A stretch of DNA of 64,000 nt from Loripinus fragilis (taxonomy: Eukaryota; Mollusca; Bivalvia; Lucinida; Lucinidae): the NCBI GenBank assembly GCA_964019695.1, contig OZ026515.1, forward strand, positions 128,896,375 to 128,960,374, written 5' to 3'. The notes beneath the pieces are model-generated. The model saw only the letters and a list, made by a program, of their open reading frames with translations, was not told the DNA's origin and made no database searches. Made by a program: the position numbers and the translations under genes. Position 1 is the first letter of the stretch. Every line of letters begins with the position of its first letter. Shown here in pieces: positions 34,638 to 46,690 of this stretch.

Positions 34638-34934
34638 CACACTGGTAAATGTATACGTCGATTTGGTAGTATTTACGCGTATTGCCGGTACTTCATACAC
34701 CGGAAGTGGTCAATATTGGTGTTGATACTATATAGAAAAACATGCCATATGCCTAAAGGACTATAGAATTAGATTATTTTTAAGTATTCGGCATGCACAT
34801 GGCGATTTATGTAAGCATTTAGGAATAGATTCGAGTACCGATCTGGATGATCCCAATATTGACCACTTCCGGTCTATGAAGTACCGGCAATACGCGTAAA
34901 TACCACGAAATCGAAGTATACATTTACCAGTGTG
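34638..34934. mobile_element. 297-bp MITE with about 83-bp inverted repeats
   Basis: CACACTGGTAAATGTATAC at the left mirrors GTATACATTTACCAGTGTG at the right, and the match runs through TTTACGCGTATTGCCGGTAC to GTGGTCAATATTGG, about 83 bases with few mismatches. TATAA flanks it at 34633-34637 and 34935-34939. Too short to code; superfamily unknown. Confidence 0.88.
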
Positions 34935-35089
34935 TATAAGATTAAAGCAGTAGCGTGGCCACATAAGAAGCCCAGGAGGGCTTGGTGCTGGTTTACGATT
35001 ATATACCGATATTTCATTTATTGAAAATGTTTGCAGCGCCCATACGTCCTACTCACTTATGTTGCTGTTTAATGGTTATGTTGGGTATA

Positions 35090-35575
35090 CTGATTACATA
35101 AAGAAGCTGTTTTCGATGCATTTTTACACATTGTCAAACTGTGCACTTAAGTGACCTTTAATCCTGACCTGACCTGTAGATACCCTATCAATACCACTAT
35201 GTATTACTTCTTAACCATTCACATGCAGTTTTATGATAATTTTTGTAGTGTTAGATTGGTATGACACCGATAGATATTGCAGCATCAACATTTACATACT
35301 TTTGTTTTGCGAAATTTGCACTTGAATGACCTTTAATTTTGCACTGACATACGCTTAATTCTTGTCTAGGTCATGTTATACATGCAACAGGTATCTTAAG
35401 TACATCCTGGAATGTGTCAGTAAATTTAATGAATGTTATATAGGCAGGAGATGAAATAGAAAGGAATGTTTTGTCAATTGCCTTGTTATTTTGCACCCAG
35501 TTGACCTTTGGCCTAATTCTGAGTCCCAGGGACATTTCCAGACTTGGTATCTACCCCTATCAGTTTTGCTACACA
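35090..35575. repeat. Degenerate tandem repeat, period about 175 bp
   Basis: 'gtgcacttaagtgaccttta', 'ttgcacttgaatgaccttta' and 'ttgcacccagttgacctttg' occur at about 35140, 35316 and 35490, each followed by similar AT-rich text. The array resumes for about 80 bases after the element at 35578-36638. Confidence 0.6.
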
Positions 35576-35577
35576 TA

Positions 35578-36638
35578 CAGTGAGCCACTTTAGTTACGCA
35601 CCACTTATAAAATGTAAAATTACTCAGAACAAAAATATGATATTTATATTCTGAGACTACCAGCGTAAAGCGCATCTATATTTGCATTACCCATTGCAAT
35701 TTCATTGTTATCAGATCAGAAACGAATGAGAAAATGGAGCTTGAAGGGCACTACCCTCAAAACACCATTTCACATTGCATTATTTCGAATGAAGCTCAGT
35801 TCACATTGCACTTTTTCCAGGGTCGTATTTCTGCTATGTCAGAGATAAGTGCCGATTTATTCTTGGCAATATCTTAGACTGGAATGTGTCTGTTAACTTC
35901 TTCATTTTTTTAAACGTTTTACTATTTTGGTTCCCAGCTGGCCAAGGTTTGAAAAAAGTTGGTTTTAATACATTCTTTTAAGTTAGTTAAAATTTTGTAT
36001 GATTCTGAGTAATCTAGATATCAAAACTTTTCTTTTATAATTTCATTTTAAACACCCATGTATCCGCCGTTTATTTTCGTAAAAAAATAACGGATTTATT
36101 TGCGTCATGGTGCTGACGTTAGTGTTGACGTCACTACTACCAAGGCTATAAGACGTGCCAATGATAAGACGTTTTAGTGTTTTGATACTTCTATGTCAAC
36201 AAGTGACTCATAACAAAACAATTTGCGAAGGAAACCTTGTTTGATTATTGTAACTGACGTTAATATGACGTCAAAACGAGCATTTCTTCAAAAAGTAACG
36301 GTGTTACTAAATTCAACGATCAAAAAAGGGGTTTTATTTGAATAAAATAATTATTTTTGGTGTTTTTCTGTCACAACGATCACCATGAATAACGCCTAGC
36401 ACAAAACGCAAATAAAAAATATCTACGTTCAGGCTGCACGTGCATTTTTGTCAAAGTAAGTAAAATTGCCTTTAACGCAGGAGAGTGTTTCACATGAGTG
36501 ATTCTGAATATATTTTTTGATGTCAACAAACAGATAAAATGTCAATAAGTAAATTATCATAGAGAATGTTTGATTCCAGCATCTTTGTCAAAAAATATGG
36601 GCCCTGAAAAAATGGTGCGTAACTAAAGTGGCTCACTG
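35578..36638. mobile_element. 1.06-kb Tc1/mariner-like non-autonomous element
   Basis: CAGTGAGCCACTTTAGTTAC followed by GCACCA is exactly inverted at the right end. TA dinucleotides flank both sides (35576-35577 and 36639-36640), the target of Tc1/mariner elements, whose termini often begin CAGT. The host repeat continues across it. There is no transposase frame. Confidence 0.85.
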
Positions 36639-36640
36639 TA

Positions 36641-36984
36641 TACAAACTTTATCAGCATGGATGCCTGCTTCTACTCAATTTTGCCATCAAAAGCAAAAAT
36701 AAGCCACTTTACCATCTTTATTATTTGGTCGAGTGCATTTCCAAGTTTCGGGTTGTTGGATTGTATTTTTTAATTCAAATTATGATAGAACATTCTGTAA
36801 TCAAACAGTGGAGAACCTGATCATACTTTCGCGGCGTCTGAACTGGGTGTGCACTCTTTGTCTATGTCCCTCAAAAAGGTCTCTTGGCTTATATGGTCTA
36901 AAGCCCCAAATAAAACCACCACATCTAAAATATGTTACAGTATACATAACAGCACCCATGCAATCAAATGTTATTCTGAAAAAG
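36641..36984. other. Spacer, no recognised gene
   Basis: The overlapping frames on both strands (97 and 70 codons) shadow each other and show no domain features. Confidence 0.45.
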
Positions 36985-37325
36985 GGTAGGGGTCTTTCAT
37001 GCAAACCAAACATCTATGCGTCTTGATCAACATCTGAACTAAGGGTGAGGTTCGCACCATATAACCGGTTTAAGCCTTCCAGTAAAATATTTTTTATGAC
37101 CGTTCTAAGGCGGTTCTTCTTTTGTGGATCATTTGTGATTTTGTGTCGTGTGTTTCTCATGCTTTTGTGTCTGTTCATTGCTGCCTTGTGGTCACCTGCT
37201 GGAAAAGGGCTGACCTCTTGGCTTTTGTTGGTGATGTTTATTTATTTTGTTCCTTTAACATGTGGTATCCTGGTTCAGGTGTGGTACTTGATTGTATCGT
37301 TTTCCTGATCTTTGCCGCCTTTCTT
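36985..37325 (+). mobile_element. Penelope-like element 3' UTR fragment
   Basis: 'ccaaacatctatgcgtcttg', 'ctggaaaagggctgacctct' and 'ctgatctttgccgcctttct' match 8390-8650 in the same direction and 22377-22790 in reverse. The coding part is absent. Confidence 0.75.
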
Positions 37326-38760
37326 ACTTTGACCTATAAAAACAAATACGCTGCATTTGATTTCTTAACCCTGGACCTGCTGAGTAAATGATTCGTCTGA
37401 ACGTTATCAAAATTTGCAGCCATTTTTATAAACGGCATTGATTCACTAGCTGAATGGAAACATTAAGATCCTGATCAGCTGGCTTCTGAAGAAGGCAGCT
37501 GATCTGGATCTACAATGTTTACATAAATTGATATATTCGGATTCAGAAGGACACGGTTTGAGACACACACGCAAGCGGATACAATTCGTGTGGGTTTCCA
37601 AAGACAAGCCTCTTTAGATGTTATAAAATACTTTAAGATGATAAATTGGTAAGACATACTGTCGGAAATGTTTCTCTTTCAATTTCCGTCTGCTTCATTT
37701 TCAAAGAACAAAACAATACCAATATAGCATGAAAATGACTTTTGATTCTTGGGAGTGGACCTTCTTAGGTATTTTCAACAAAAATCGAGCATTTTTTACC
37801 ATTCTGGGTTTTATATACAGTGCGTGCCAACTTGATCGGTGTGCGTTTGTTTTCATTCGAGGTCCGTTAAATAAAAATATACGTCTCTCCAATGCCCAGG
37901 ATCTAAGTAGACTAAAGAAGAATCGTCCAATATTTTAAGCTGTCTGAAGTCAAAATTTGCCTATACCACGCGCTTGTATATATGCACATATATTTTATGC
38001 CAGGCCAAGTCACTTTCTTATAAAGGGCAGGGGAGTTAATTTCTAGAAAACCACATGCCTTGGCATCGACTTGTTAATTCCCGGGACAAAACTGACAACA
38101 GCCCGTGAGACGTTTCTCTTAAGCACCACGAGCATGACATACACTGTAAAATATAAGTGTAACTTTACACCAAATTTGATGGCAGCTAAACTGCCACTGA
38201 TATTGGTGTAACATGTCAGCTGCTTTAAAAGCTATGTAGAATGTTCGATTGCATTGCCATAGAGATTAACTACAACAATAACGTGTTGAAATGTACTGTT
38301 TGCTTTGGTTAAAACAACCTTCAGTCACAGAATACATCATAATTTAGAAGATTCTACATGTGACACCTTAAAGTGCAGATTGGGCAGTACCATACTTATT
38401 GTATCAATATGTATGGGAAAATCCATCAGAATATACGCCATGCTCGATAAGAGTAAGGTGACGAAACAGATTTACTGTTATAAGTATGAAAGAAAACCCT
38501 GTATTTGTCCAGTCAGGTGAATAAAGTACCATAACGTGACCAACTACGTAAATCTACTCTTATCGAACACGGACTCTACAAGGATATAAACCTCAGAATA
38601 TAAACCAGAATATAAACCAGAATATAAACCTTAGCGCAAACGTAGGGTGATGAGATTCGTACTTGCGCCAAAATAAACCACCCTTCTTACATTTTGTTCT
38701 TAATCATTTTTACCTACTACTTCTTTCGTATTATACCCCCGGAAAAAACGGTCTCAAGTG
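37326..38760. other. Non-coding stretch with small dyads
   Basis: A hairpin GATCAGCTGGCTTC/GAAGGCAGCTGATC lies at 37473-37506. A three-copy 'cagaatataaac' repeat lies near 38590-38630. Overlapping frames at 37701-37938 on both strands are not convincing. Confidence 0.5.
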
Positions 38761-38769
38761 GGTACCTCT

Positions 38770-38905
38770 GAAATCAAAAATCAGTAAAATTTTAGGCGAA
38801 AAAATTGGAAATCAGTAAAATTTAGGCCCAAATACCGGTATCAGTAAAATTTAGGCCCAACAATTAGTAATCAGTAAAAATTGGCCAAACCAGTAAACTT
38901 CTTTT
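38770..38905. repeat. Minisatellite of ATCAGTAAAATTTAGGCCC words
   Basis: Five or six degenerate copies of 'atcagtaaaatttaggccc', with spacers such as 'aataccggt' and 'aacaattagta' between them. No inverted ends were found. Confidence 0.75.
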
Positions 38906-39029
38906 GGGATGAATATAATCATTTTCTTATCATTTAATTCATTACTTACTGGACCAAAGAGAAGTGCATCTATTTCAGGGTTCTAGCAAGTGTCTTTTTG
39001 CATGCAGTTTCGACCCAGATTGCCTTGCG

Positions 39030-39245
39030 AATCGTAAGACAAATTCGCTAACCGAACGCGCATCATTCCGCTTATCCGCTATTCAGTATTTTTTCGCGCA
39101 AAATTCGCTAATTATTATATTTTTTCGCCAAAATTCGCTTATCGCTACATGTTGCAGCGCTCATTCCGCTATTCTATAAAATTATCCTTAAAAATCGCTA
39201 ATCGCTACACTTTTAAGCCATAATTCGCTAATCGGAGCTAATCAG
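39030..39245. repeat. Minisatellite of AATTCGCTAATCGCTAC words
   Basis: Repeated 'attcgctaatcgctac' and 'cattccgctatt' words with variable spacing over about 200 bases. Style resembles the other word-like minisatellites in this window. Confidence 0.75.
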
Positions 39246-39752
39246 TAACCTCCTAAAACCAGGTGAGAAGAATGGCCGATATGGTCTCGTTGGTTGAAGT
39301 AAATTGCATGTTTTGCGCAATAATCCACTTATAGTGTTAAGTGCGGGAATCGATACAAAAATATTAGTTTCAGTAAGACAATGCTGTGTTCGACTCAAAG
39401 AAATATGAGTTTTGCCATGAAAAAAATAGGATTTAGTTTGTGTGAACAATTACTTTGTCTGATCAGCGAATTTATTGGTCATAGTCCATAAAGCATAACA
39501 CACATACTTGTTTCTTCCTACTACCAAGAGTCTAGCTAGTCTCGGTAACTGAGCACTCTGGTATTTTTAGTCTTACCATATTTCAAACCTCGACGATAGG
39601 TTTTTCGCGACGTGGCGCACATATATTTTGAATTTCATAACCCGTGAAAGTGACTTATTGATTTGGAATGGAGCTCAAGTTTCGGACAAACATCGAGTTT
39701 GTTGGTTTGTTTCTAATAAATCATGTAAATTCTGCTTGATGTTAATGGCGTT

Positions 39753-39822
39753 ATGAAACCAGCCACGTTTCTGCAGTTTTGCCTTTTAACTTTGGCTACT
39801 GGATGTGCAGGATTAGGTTACC
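39753..39822 (+). CDS. Secreted protein gene, exon 1: signal peptide
   Basis: ATG at 39753 opens a frame MKPATFLQFCLLTLATGCAG followed by LGY. This is a textbook signal peptide: a lysine, then a hydrophobic core FLQFCLLTLAT and small residues for cleavage near A19. It ends in phase 1 at C|GTAAGT, a consensus donor. An upstream ATG (39745) gives a three-codon frame whose TGA overlaps this ATG, possibly a small regulatory upstream frame. The next exon with a matching phase-1 acceptor on this strand that I can find is at 61730. The join is inferred and no transcript evidence was available. Confidence 0.5.
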
Positions 39823-40427
39823 GTAAGTACGGTTGCTGGTGTGTCAATTACAGAGACTAGTTCAGTTTAATTCGGCTACATTTACATTTTTACCCTCTTA
39901 ATTCTGGTGGATTATCCAATGAAAATTGTTACAATAAGTATATATTTGTTTGTTTTGCATTTTAAGGGGTAGCCGGTCAAACTTTTTTTTATAAAATGAA
40001 GTATTTCTTTACCTGAACACTGTTTTAATCTTAGCAAACAGTGCGTGCTCTGATAAATGCCACCTTCACCGTTTGCCAAAGTTCATGTTTTCTAAGGATT
40101 AACGAATCTTTAGATGCTCGCTCATGAACTTGTAGTATAACTTATAGCTAACAAGTTAGTTCATTTGCACGTACAATAATCATCAACAACAGTAGTGACA
40201 ATATAGCTATGGTTGACGGCGAGAGCCCACGGCAAACCAAGATTGTTTCTTTCTTTTGGTAGATGATGTCAGGTTGGCTGTTCAGCAAAACCAGCATCTA
40301 TCGACTCAGTAGATTCATTATATCCCCCTATATATCGATAGAAATGGTGTGTTGAAACAATGTTATAATTATATAAATGAGAGTTTATTTTGGTTTTTCG
40401 GAGATTCGTGACAGTGTGAACATGGGT

Positions 40428-40600
40428 TCAGATCAGATTTTACGGAAACTGAACCCATGGTATTCATACCGTCTGGCAACGTCCAACGTAAAATGGGCCT
40501 CGACGCGAGAAAACCTGACTTTGTTGCCTACGAACATCAAATGCGAGCCTGCGCATTAGCCCAGTCTGATCAGCGTCTTTTTTATTCACTAGCTGGAAAG
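40428..40600 (+). mobile_element. Degenerate clam-type MITE, copy 1
   Basis: 'gacgcgagaaaacctgac', 'ttgttgcctacgaac', 'gcgagcctgcgcat' and 'gcccagtctgatcagcg' follow the order of a repeat common in clam genomes that starts TGAGCCGCGCCATGAGAAAA. Ends are not sharp. Confidence 0.5.
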
Positions 40601-40623
40601 TATAGAAGTCAAGTTTCCTCTCT

Positions 40624-40851
40624 CACGTCGGGTAGGAGGCAATCGAAAACGCCAATACTATCGAGGAACGTAGATCAAAAATCAACAGAAACACTGTTTT
40701 CGATTGCCATTTGTCGCCCCATTGGCAGCAAATGGCAATCGAAAACACTGTTTCCGGCGACAAAAGGCAATCAAAAACACTGTTTCTATCGATCTTTGAT
40801 CCGCGTTCGTCGATTGTTGATTACGTTTTCGATTACCGCTTACCCGGTGTG
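40624..40851. mobile_element. Palindromic MITE, family C, copy 2
   Basis: CACGTCGGGTAGGAGG at the left and CGCTTACCCGGTGTG at the right are imperfect inverted ends. Inside, GGCAATCGAAAAC and GTTTTCGATTGCC blocks alternate around CCATTGGCAGC. Collinear with 16214-16412. Confidence 0.75.
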
Positions 40852-40974
40852 TATCTATGTTTTTCAAATTTTCAATGTTCTAGCTAGTCTCTGTAGATTC
40901 GCAGGCTGGTTTGTGCAGTACCTGGTCGCAAACACCGGAAACATGACTTAATTTTGTTTCGTTTGTGTTGATGT

Positions 40975-41108
40975 CAACGTACCAGTCAACAATTTTTCAG
41001 TCATGTCCGGACGGGTCCCTGTCTTTGCAGTGTCTTGAACCAGTAAACAGAGGATAGACTGCCTTGCCCAAGGGCACACCACCGTGCCTCCGCTGGGGCT
41101 TGTACCAT
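40975..41108 (-). mobile_element. tRNA-derived SINE, head-truncated copy
   Basis: On the - strand: 'ggtgtgcccttgggcaaggc' and 'ggacccgtccggacatgact' of the SINE body are kept, with the B-box region degraded (GGTACAAGCCC). The A box is not recognisable. Confidence 0.65.
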
Positions 41109-41232
41109 GAATGTGATAACACAGGGAAAATCTGCAGTAGATGTTGAAAAAAATATTACGTAACATTCTTCATGAAATATTTGTTGAGTCGTCCGATAGA
41201 AGTCTCGGTAGACGCAGCCAATGGGCACGTAA

Positions 41233-41241
41233 TCTTTTGTA
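41233..41241 (+). repeat. 9-bp target-site duplication, left, of the giant element
   Basis: TCTTTTGTA, repeated exactly at 61475-61483, immediately outside the inverted ends. Confidence 0.8.
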
Positions 41242-41262
41242 AGCAATCAAAATTTGGTTAGA

Positions 41263-44200
41263 TGTTCGATATTCAACATTCAACATTCAAATTTTGAATG
41301 TCGAATATCGAATATCAAACTCAATCCAACATTCAAATCGAATGTTGAATATCGAATATCAAACTAAATCCAACATTCAAATCGAATGTCGAATATCGAA
41401 TATCAAACTCAATCTCACATTCAAATTTTGAATGTCGAATATCGAATATCAAACTAAATCCAACATTCAATTCGAATGTCGAATATCGAATATCAAACTC
41501 AATCCAACATTCAAATCGAATGTTGAATATCGAATATTAAACTAAATCCAACATTCAAATTTTGAATGTCGAATATCGAATATCAAACTCAATCTCACAT
41601 TCAAATTTTGAATGTCGAATATCGAATATCAAACTAAATCCAACATTCAAATCGAATGTCGAATATCGAATATCAAACTAAATCCAACATTCAAATCGAA
41701 TGTCGAATATCGAATATCAAACTCAATCCAACATTCAAATCGAATGTTGAATATCGAATATCAAACTAAATCCAACATTCAAATCGAATGTCGAATATCG
41801 AATATCAAACTCAATCTCACATTCAAATTTTGAATGTCGAATATCGAATATCAAACTCAATCCAACATTCAAATCGAATGTTGAATATCGAATATCAAAC
41901 TAAATCCAACATTCAAATCGAATGTCGAATATCGAATATCAAACTCAATCTCACATTCAAATTTTGAATGTCGAATATCGAATATCAAACTCAATCCAAC
42001 ATTCAAATCGAATGTTGAATATCGAATATCAAACTAAATCCAACATTCAAATCGAATGTCGAATATCGAATATCAAACTCAATCTCACATTCAAATTTTG
42101 AATGTCGAATATCGAATATCAAACTAAATCCAACATTCAATTCGAATGTCGAATATCGAATATCAAACTCAATCCAACATTCAAATCGAATGTTGAATAT
42201 CGAATATTAAACTAAATCCAACATTCAAATCGAATGTCGAATATCGAATATGAAACTCAATCTCACATTCAAATTTTGAATGTCGAATATCGAATATCAA
42301 ACTAAATCCAACATTCAAATCGAATGTCGAATATCGAATATCAAACTAAATCCAACATTCAAATCGAATGTCGAATATCGAATATCAAACTCAATCCAAC
42401 ATTCAAATCGAATGTTGAATATCGAATATCAAACTAAATCCAACATTCAAATCGAATGTCGAATATCGAATATCAAACTCAATCTCACATTCAAATTTTG
42501 AATGTCGAATATCGAATATCAAACTAAATCCAACATTCAAATCGAATGTCGAATATCGAATATCAAACTAAATCCAACATTCAAATCGAATGTCGAATAT
42601 CGAATATCAAACTCAATCCAACATTCAAATCGAATGTTGAATATCGAATATCAAACTAAATCCAACATTCAAATCGAATGTCGAATATCGAATATCAAAC
42701 TCAATCTCACATTCAAATTTTGAATGTCGAATATCGAATATCAAACTAAATCCAACATTCAATTCGAATGTCGAATATCAAACTCAATCCAACATTCAAA
42801 TCGAATGTTGAATATCGAATATTAAACTAAATCCAACATTCAAATCGAATGTCGAATATCGAATATCAAACTCAATCTCACATTCAAATTTTGAATGTCG
42901 AATATCGAATATCAAACTAAATCCAAAATTCAAATCGAATGTCGAATATCGAATATCAAACTAAATCCAACATTCAAATCGAATGTCGAATATCGAATAT
43001 CAAACTCAATCCAACATTCAAATCGAATGTTGAATATCGAATATCAAACTAAATCCAACATTCAAATCGAATGTCGAATATCGAATATCAAACTCAATCT
43101 CACATTCAAATTTTGAATGTCGAATATCGAATATCAAACTAAATCCAACATTCAAATCGAATGTCGAATATCGAATATCAAACTCAATCCAACATTCAAA
43201 TCGAATGTTGAATATCGAATATCAAACTAAATCCAACATTCAAATCGAATGTCGAATATCGAATATCAAACTCAATCTCACATTCAAATTTTGAATGTCG
43301 AATATCGAATATCAAACTCAATCCAACATTCAAATCGAATGTTGAATATCGAATATCAAACTGAATCCAACATTCAGATCGAATGTCGAATATCGAATAT
43401 CAAACTCAATCTCACATTCAAATTTTGAATGTCGAATATCAAACTAAATCCAACATTCAAATCGAATGTCGAATATCGAATATCAAACTCAATCCAACAT
43501 TCAAATCGAATGTTGAATATCGAATATCAAACTGAATCCAACATTCAGATCGAATGTCGAATATCGAATATCAAACTCAATCTCACATTCAAATTTTGAA
43601 TGTCAAATATAGAATATCAAACTCAATCCAACATTCAAATCGAATGTCGAATATCGAATATCAAACTAAATCCAACATTCAAATCGAATGTCGAATATCG
43701 AATATCAAACTCAATCTCACATTCAAATTTTGAATGTCGAATATCGAATATCAAACTCAATCCAACATTCAAATCGAATGTTGAATATCGAATATCAAAC
43801 TAAATCCAACATTCAAATCGAATGTCGAATATCGAAAACAAACTCAATCTCACATTCAAATTTTGAATTTCGAATATCGAATATTAAACTCAATCCAACA
43901 TTCAAATCGAATGTTGAATATCGAATATCAAACTAAATCCAACATTCAAATCGAATGTCGAATATCGAATATCAAACTCAATCTCACATTCAAATTTTGA
44001 ATGTCGAATATCGAATATCAAACTCAATCCAACATTCAAATCGAATCTTGAATATCAAATATCAAACTTAATCCAACATTCAAATCGAATGTCGAATATC
44101 GAATATCAAACTCAATCTCACATTCAAATTTTGAATGTCGAATGTCGAATATCAAACTAAATCCAACATTCAAATCGAATGTCGAATATCGAATATCAAA

Positions 44201-45181
44201 CTAAATCCAACATTCAAATCGAATGTCGAATATCGAATATCAAATTCAATCCAACATTCAAATCGAATGTTGAATATCGAATATCAAACTAAATCCAACA
44301 TTCAAATCGAATGTCGAATATCGAATATCAAACTCAATCTCACATTCAAATTTTGAATGTCGAATATCGAATATCAAACTAAATCCAACATTCAAATCGA
44401 ATGTCGAATATCGAATATCAAACTCAATCCAACATTCAAATCGAATGTTGAATATCGAATATCAAACTAAATCCAACATTCAAATCGAATGTCGAATATC
44501 GAATATCAAACTAAATCTCACATTCAAATTTTGAATGTCGAATATCGAATATCAAACTAAATCCAACATTCAAATCGAATGTCGAATTTCGAATATCAAA
44601 CTCAATCCAAAATTCAAATCGAATGTTGAATATCGAATATCAAACTAAATCCAACATTCAAATCGAATGTCGAATATCGTATATCAAACTCAATCTCACA
44701 TTCAAATTTTGAATGTCGAATATCGAATATCAAACTAAATCCAACATTCAAATCGAATGTCGAATATCGAATATCAAACTCAATCTCACATTCAAATCGA
44801 ATGTTGAATATCGAATATCGAACTCAATCCAACATTCAAATCGAATGTCGAATATCGAATATCAAACTAAATCCAACAATCAAATCGAATGTCGAATATC
44901 GAATATCAAACTCAATCTCTCATTCAAATCAAATGTCGAATATCGAATATCAAACTGAATCCAACATTCAAATCGAATGTCGAATATCGAATATCAAACT
45001 CTATCTCACATTCAAATTTTGAATGTCGAATATCGAATATCAAACTTAATCCAACTTTTGATTTTTTTATATCGAACCTCGAATATATCAAACTGAATCA
45101 TACATTTAGATCTTAAATCTCAAATAGAAATATCTCGAGTACTAATTATCAAACTCAATCCTACATCCAAATTTTGAATAG
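41263..45181 (+). repeat. Satellite array, left arm, 44/46-bp monomers
   Basis: About 85 monomers of the form AATCCAACATTCAAATCGAA then TGTCGAATATCGAATATCAA and ACTC (44 bp, type A), and type B (46 bp) with CTCACATTCAAATTTTGAATG. Types are ordered into higher-order blocks: B+2A (134 bp) and B+4A (222 bp), the latter repeated exactly at 42280 and 42502. A monomer contains 7-bp sub-words (ATTCGAT, ATTCGAC), and type B has the hairpin CATTCAAATTTTGAATG. Copies are highly alike except after about 45050, where they decay to 45181. Short frames here are produced by the repeat and are not genes. Confidence 0.97.
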
Positions 45182-45489
45182 ACTGCTACATTATGCCTTT
45201 TGTAAAACATTGTCCCTCAATGCGTCAGGGATGGTGATTTACGTTGTTTTCTCTCTGGATTATAGGGCACACTTTAAAAGCCAGGCTTTAATCGGTGGGT
45301 TGGTGCATGATGCTTATCTGTAGCTGGGCCCAACGTGGCTCAAGTTGAGGTTTTCTTTAGCTCTCTGACTATCTGTGAGTCGTGAGCCCTTTTCTTTGTT
45401 TCATCATAGTGTGTTAATTTTATTAAAGTGTTTCTCTATGATGATACAGTGCAATAGTAAGAAGGCTTCCATGCGAGCTGATTATTTAT
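45182..45489. other. Inner flank of the left arm
   Basis: No repeat boundary recognised. It probably belongs to the retroelement tail that follows. Confidence 0.4.
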
Positions 45490-45835
45490 TGTTCTTCAAC
45501 AACAGCAGAATTTAGGGCGAAGATTTGGTACCCGGTGGCTTAGGCTGCTGTCCGTTCTAAGGCGGTGGTTCTGTTGTTGTTGATTCGTTGTTGATTGTTA
45601 CTCCCATTGTGGGATTCTGTAATTGTTCTATGTTTTGTTGCACGTTCATTCTGGTTTTGCAATCATCTTGATGGGGAAGAGAGAGCTGGTTGCTTTGCTT
45701 GGTTTGTCTTCCTGGTGTCTCGTGATTGTTGTGTGGCTCTTCCTCGCGGTGCCATGGGTTTGTCTGCAGTTTGTGATTGTGGTATTTCCTGATCATACTC
45801 ACTTACTATTTTTCATGACATCCTCAGTATTCTGA
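45490..45835 (+). mobile_element. Retroelement 3' tail fragment, copy 2
   Basis: 'gctgctgtccgttctaaggc' and 'actcccattgtgggattctg' match 20337-20570. The distal part, 'gtttgtctgcagtttgtgat', is the source-like match of the fragment at 4103-4160. Overlapping frames on both strands reflect low complexity rather than coding. Confidence 0.6.
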
Positions 45836-45855
45836 AACTTATCTCTTCGATTCGC

Positions 45856-45900
45856 AAGTCATGTTGCTAGAATTGATTACTTACGTCCCAGTGAACAAGT
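45856..45900 (-). mobile_element. SINE 3'-end fragment
   Basis: 'cttacgtcccagtgaacaag' followed by 'ttttcaagtatgtcgggac' matches the end of the SINEs at 52868 and 40975. Only about 45 bases remain. Confidence 0.5.
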
Positions 45901-45904
45901 TTTC

Positions 45905-46690
45905 AAGTATGTCGGGACGATGATCAATATCTGACCAAAGTGTAAAGAAAAGTTTTTGGGTAAAGGAGAAATGGAGCGGACAGGAAATTCAAGGATTAAT
46001 CACATGACCTTCATTTGTGGCCTTGACATTGAGTCTTTGTAACTGAGCCATAGGTTCTGCACACCATCTCCCAGAGATGAACATTTGACCAAAGTTTAAT
46101 GCAAATCTTTCAAAGTGTTCAAGTGATATGGAGCGGACATAAAATTCAAGGCTAAATCCAATGACCTTTAGCTGTCATAGCTTCAGTACACCGTCTCACT
46201 GAGTTGAATGTTAAAGCTGCATAGTCTGTAACTTTTGATCTTTTAATTTTAGAACTAATGTTTCTATTTTTCAAGAACACAGTAAAAAAACTAAAATTCA
46301 GGTATACATTTTACCAATTTCGTAAATCTTAACAAATTATCAGTATCGAAACAACAGCATTTATATTAAAATTAACTGTCTATAATTATTGGAGGGACGC
46401 AAATAATTATCGACACGAGTAAAACACACCTGTTTTATAGGATAATTCACTTTTCCGTGCAGTTTTCCGCTCTAGTGAACAGATTTATTGTGAAAACATA
46501 ACTTAATTCAGCTTTTACAAATGATTTAAAAAGAAAATAAAATTTTTCGAAAAATGTTCATAGTTACAGAGTATGCAGCTTTAATGAAAATCTTTTTTTC
46601 AAGCGGTATGGAGCGGAAAAGAAAGTGCTACGTTCGGACAGACGGACGGACGGACTGACGGACAGGCAAAGGGCATTCCTATAATCCACT
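45905..46690 (+). mobile_element. RTE-like LINE 3' tail, interrupted by a MITE
   Basis: Diverged units such as 'gtgatatggagcggacataa', 'aattcaaggctaaatccaat' and 'gaccttt' lead to a GACGGACGGACGGAC tract and 'cattcctataatcc'. That combination is the familiar 3' UTR of RTE-type LINEs in bivalves. The MITE at 46211-46584 splits it at a TTAA; without the MITE the two sides join as 'gaatgTTAAtgaaaatct'. No coding part is left. Confidence 0.6.
46211..46584 (+). mobile_element. TTAA-flanked MITE, family A, copy 3
   Basis: 374 bases between TTAA sites. Ends TTAAAGCTGCATAGTCTGTA and CAGAGTATGCAGCTTTAA are the best-preserved inverted pair of the family. Collinear with 9727-10090. Confidence 0.88.

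Larger units (their letters stand above)
39823..41232. other. Start of the 21.9-kb first intron, before the giant element
   Basis: If the gene model is right, this is intronic. It holds AT-rich sequence, a degenerate clam-type MITE (40428-40600), palindromic MITE family C (40624-40851) and a truncated SINE (40975-41108). Confidence 0.5.

Noticed and set aside
41612..45116. Many frames of about 73-82 codons with a repeated peptide in the left satellite arm
   Set aside because: They recur with the 222-bp block and are closed by regular stops because 44 is not a multiple of three. They are products of the repeat, not genes.
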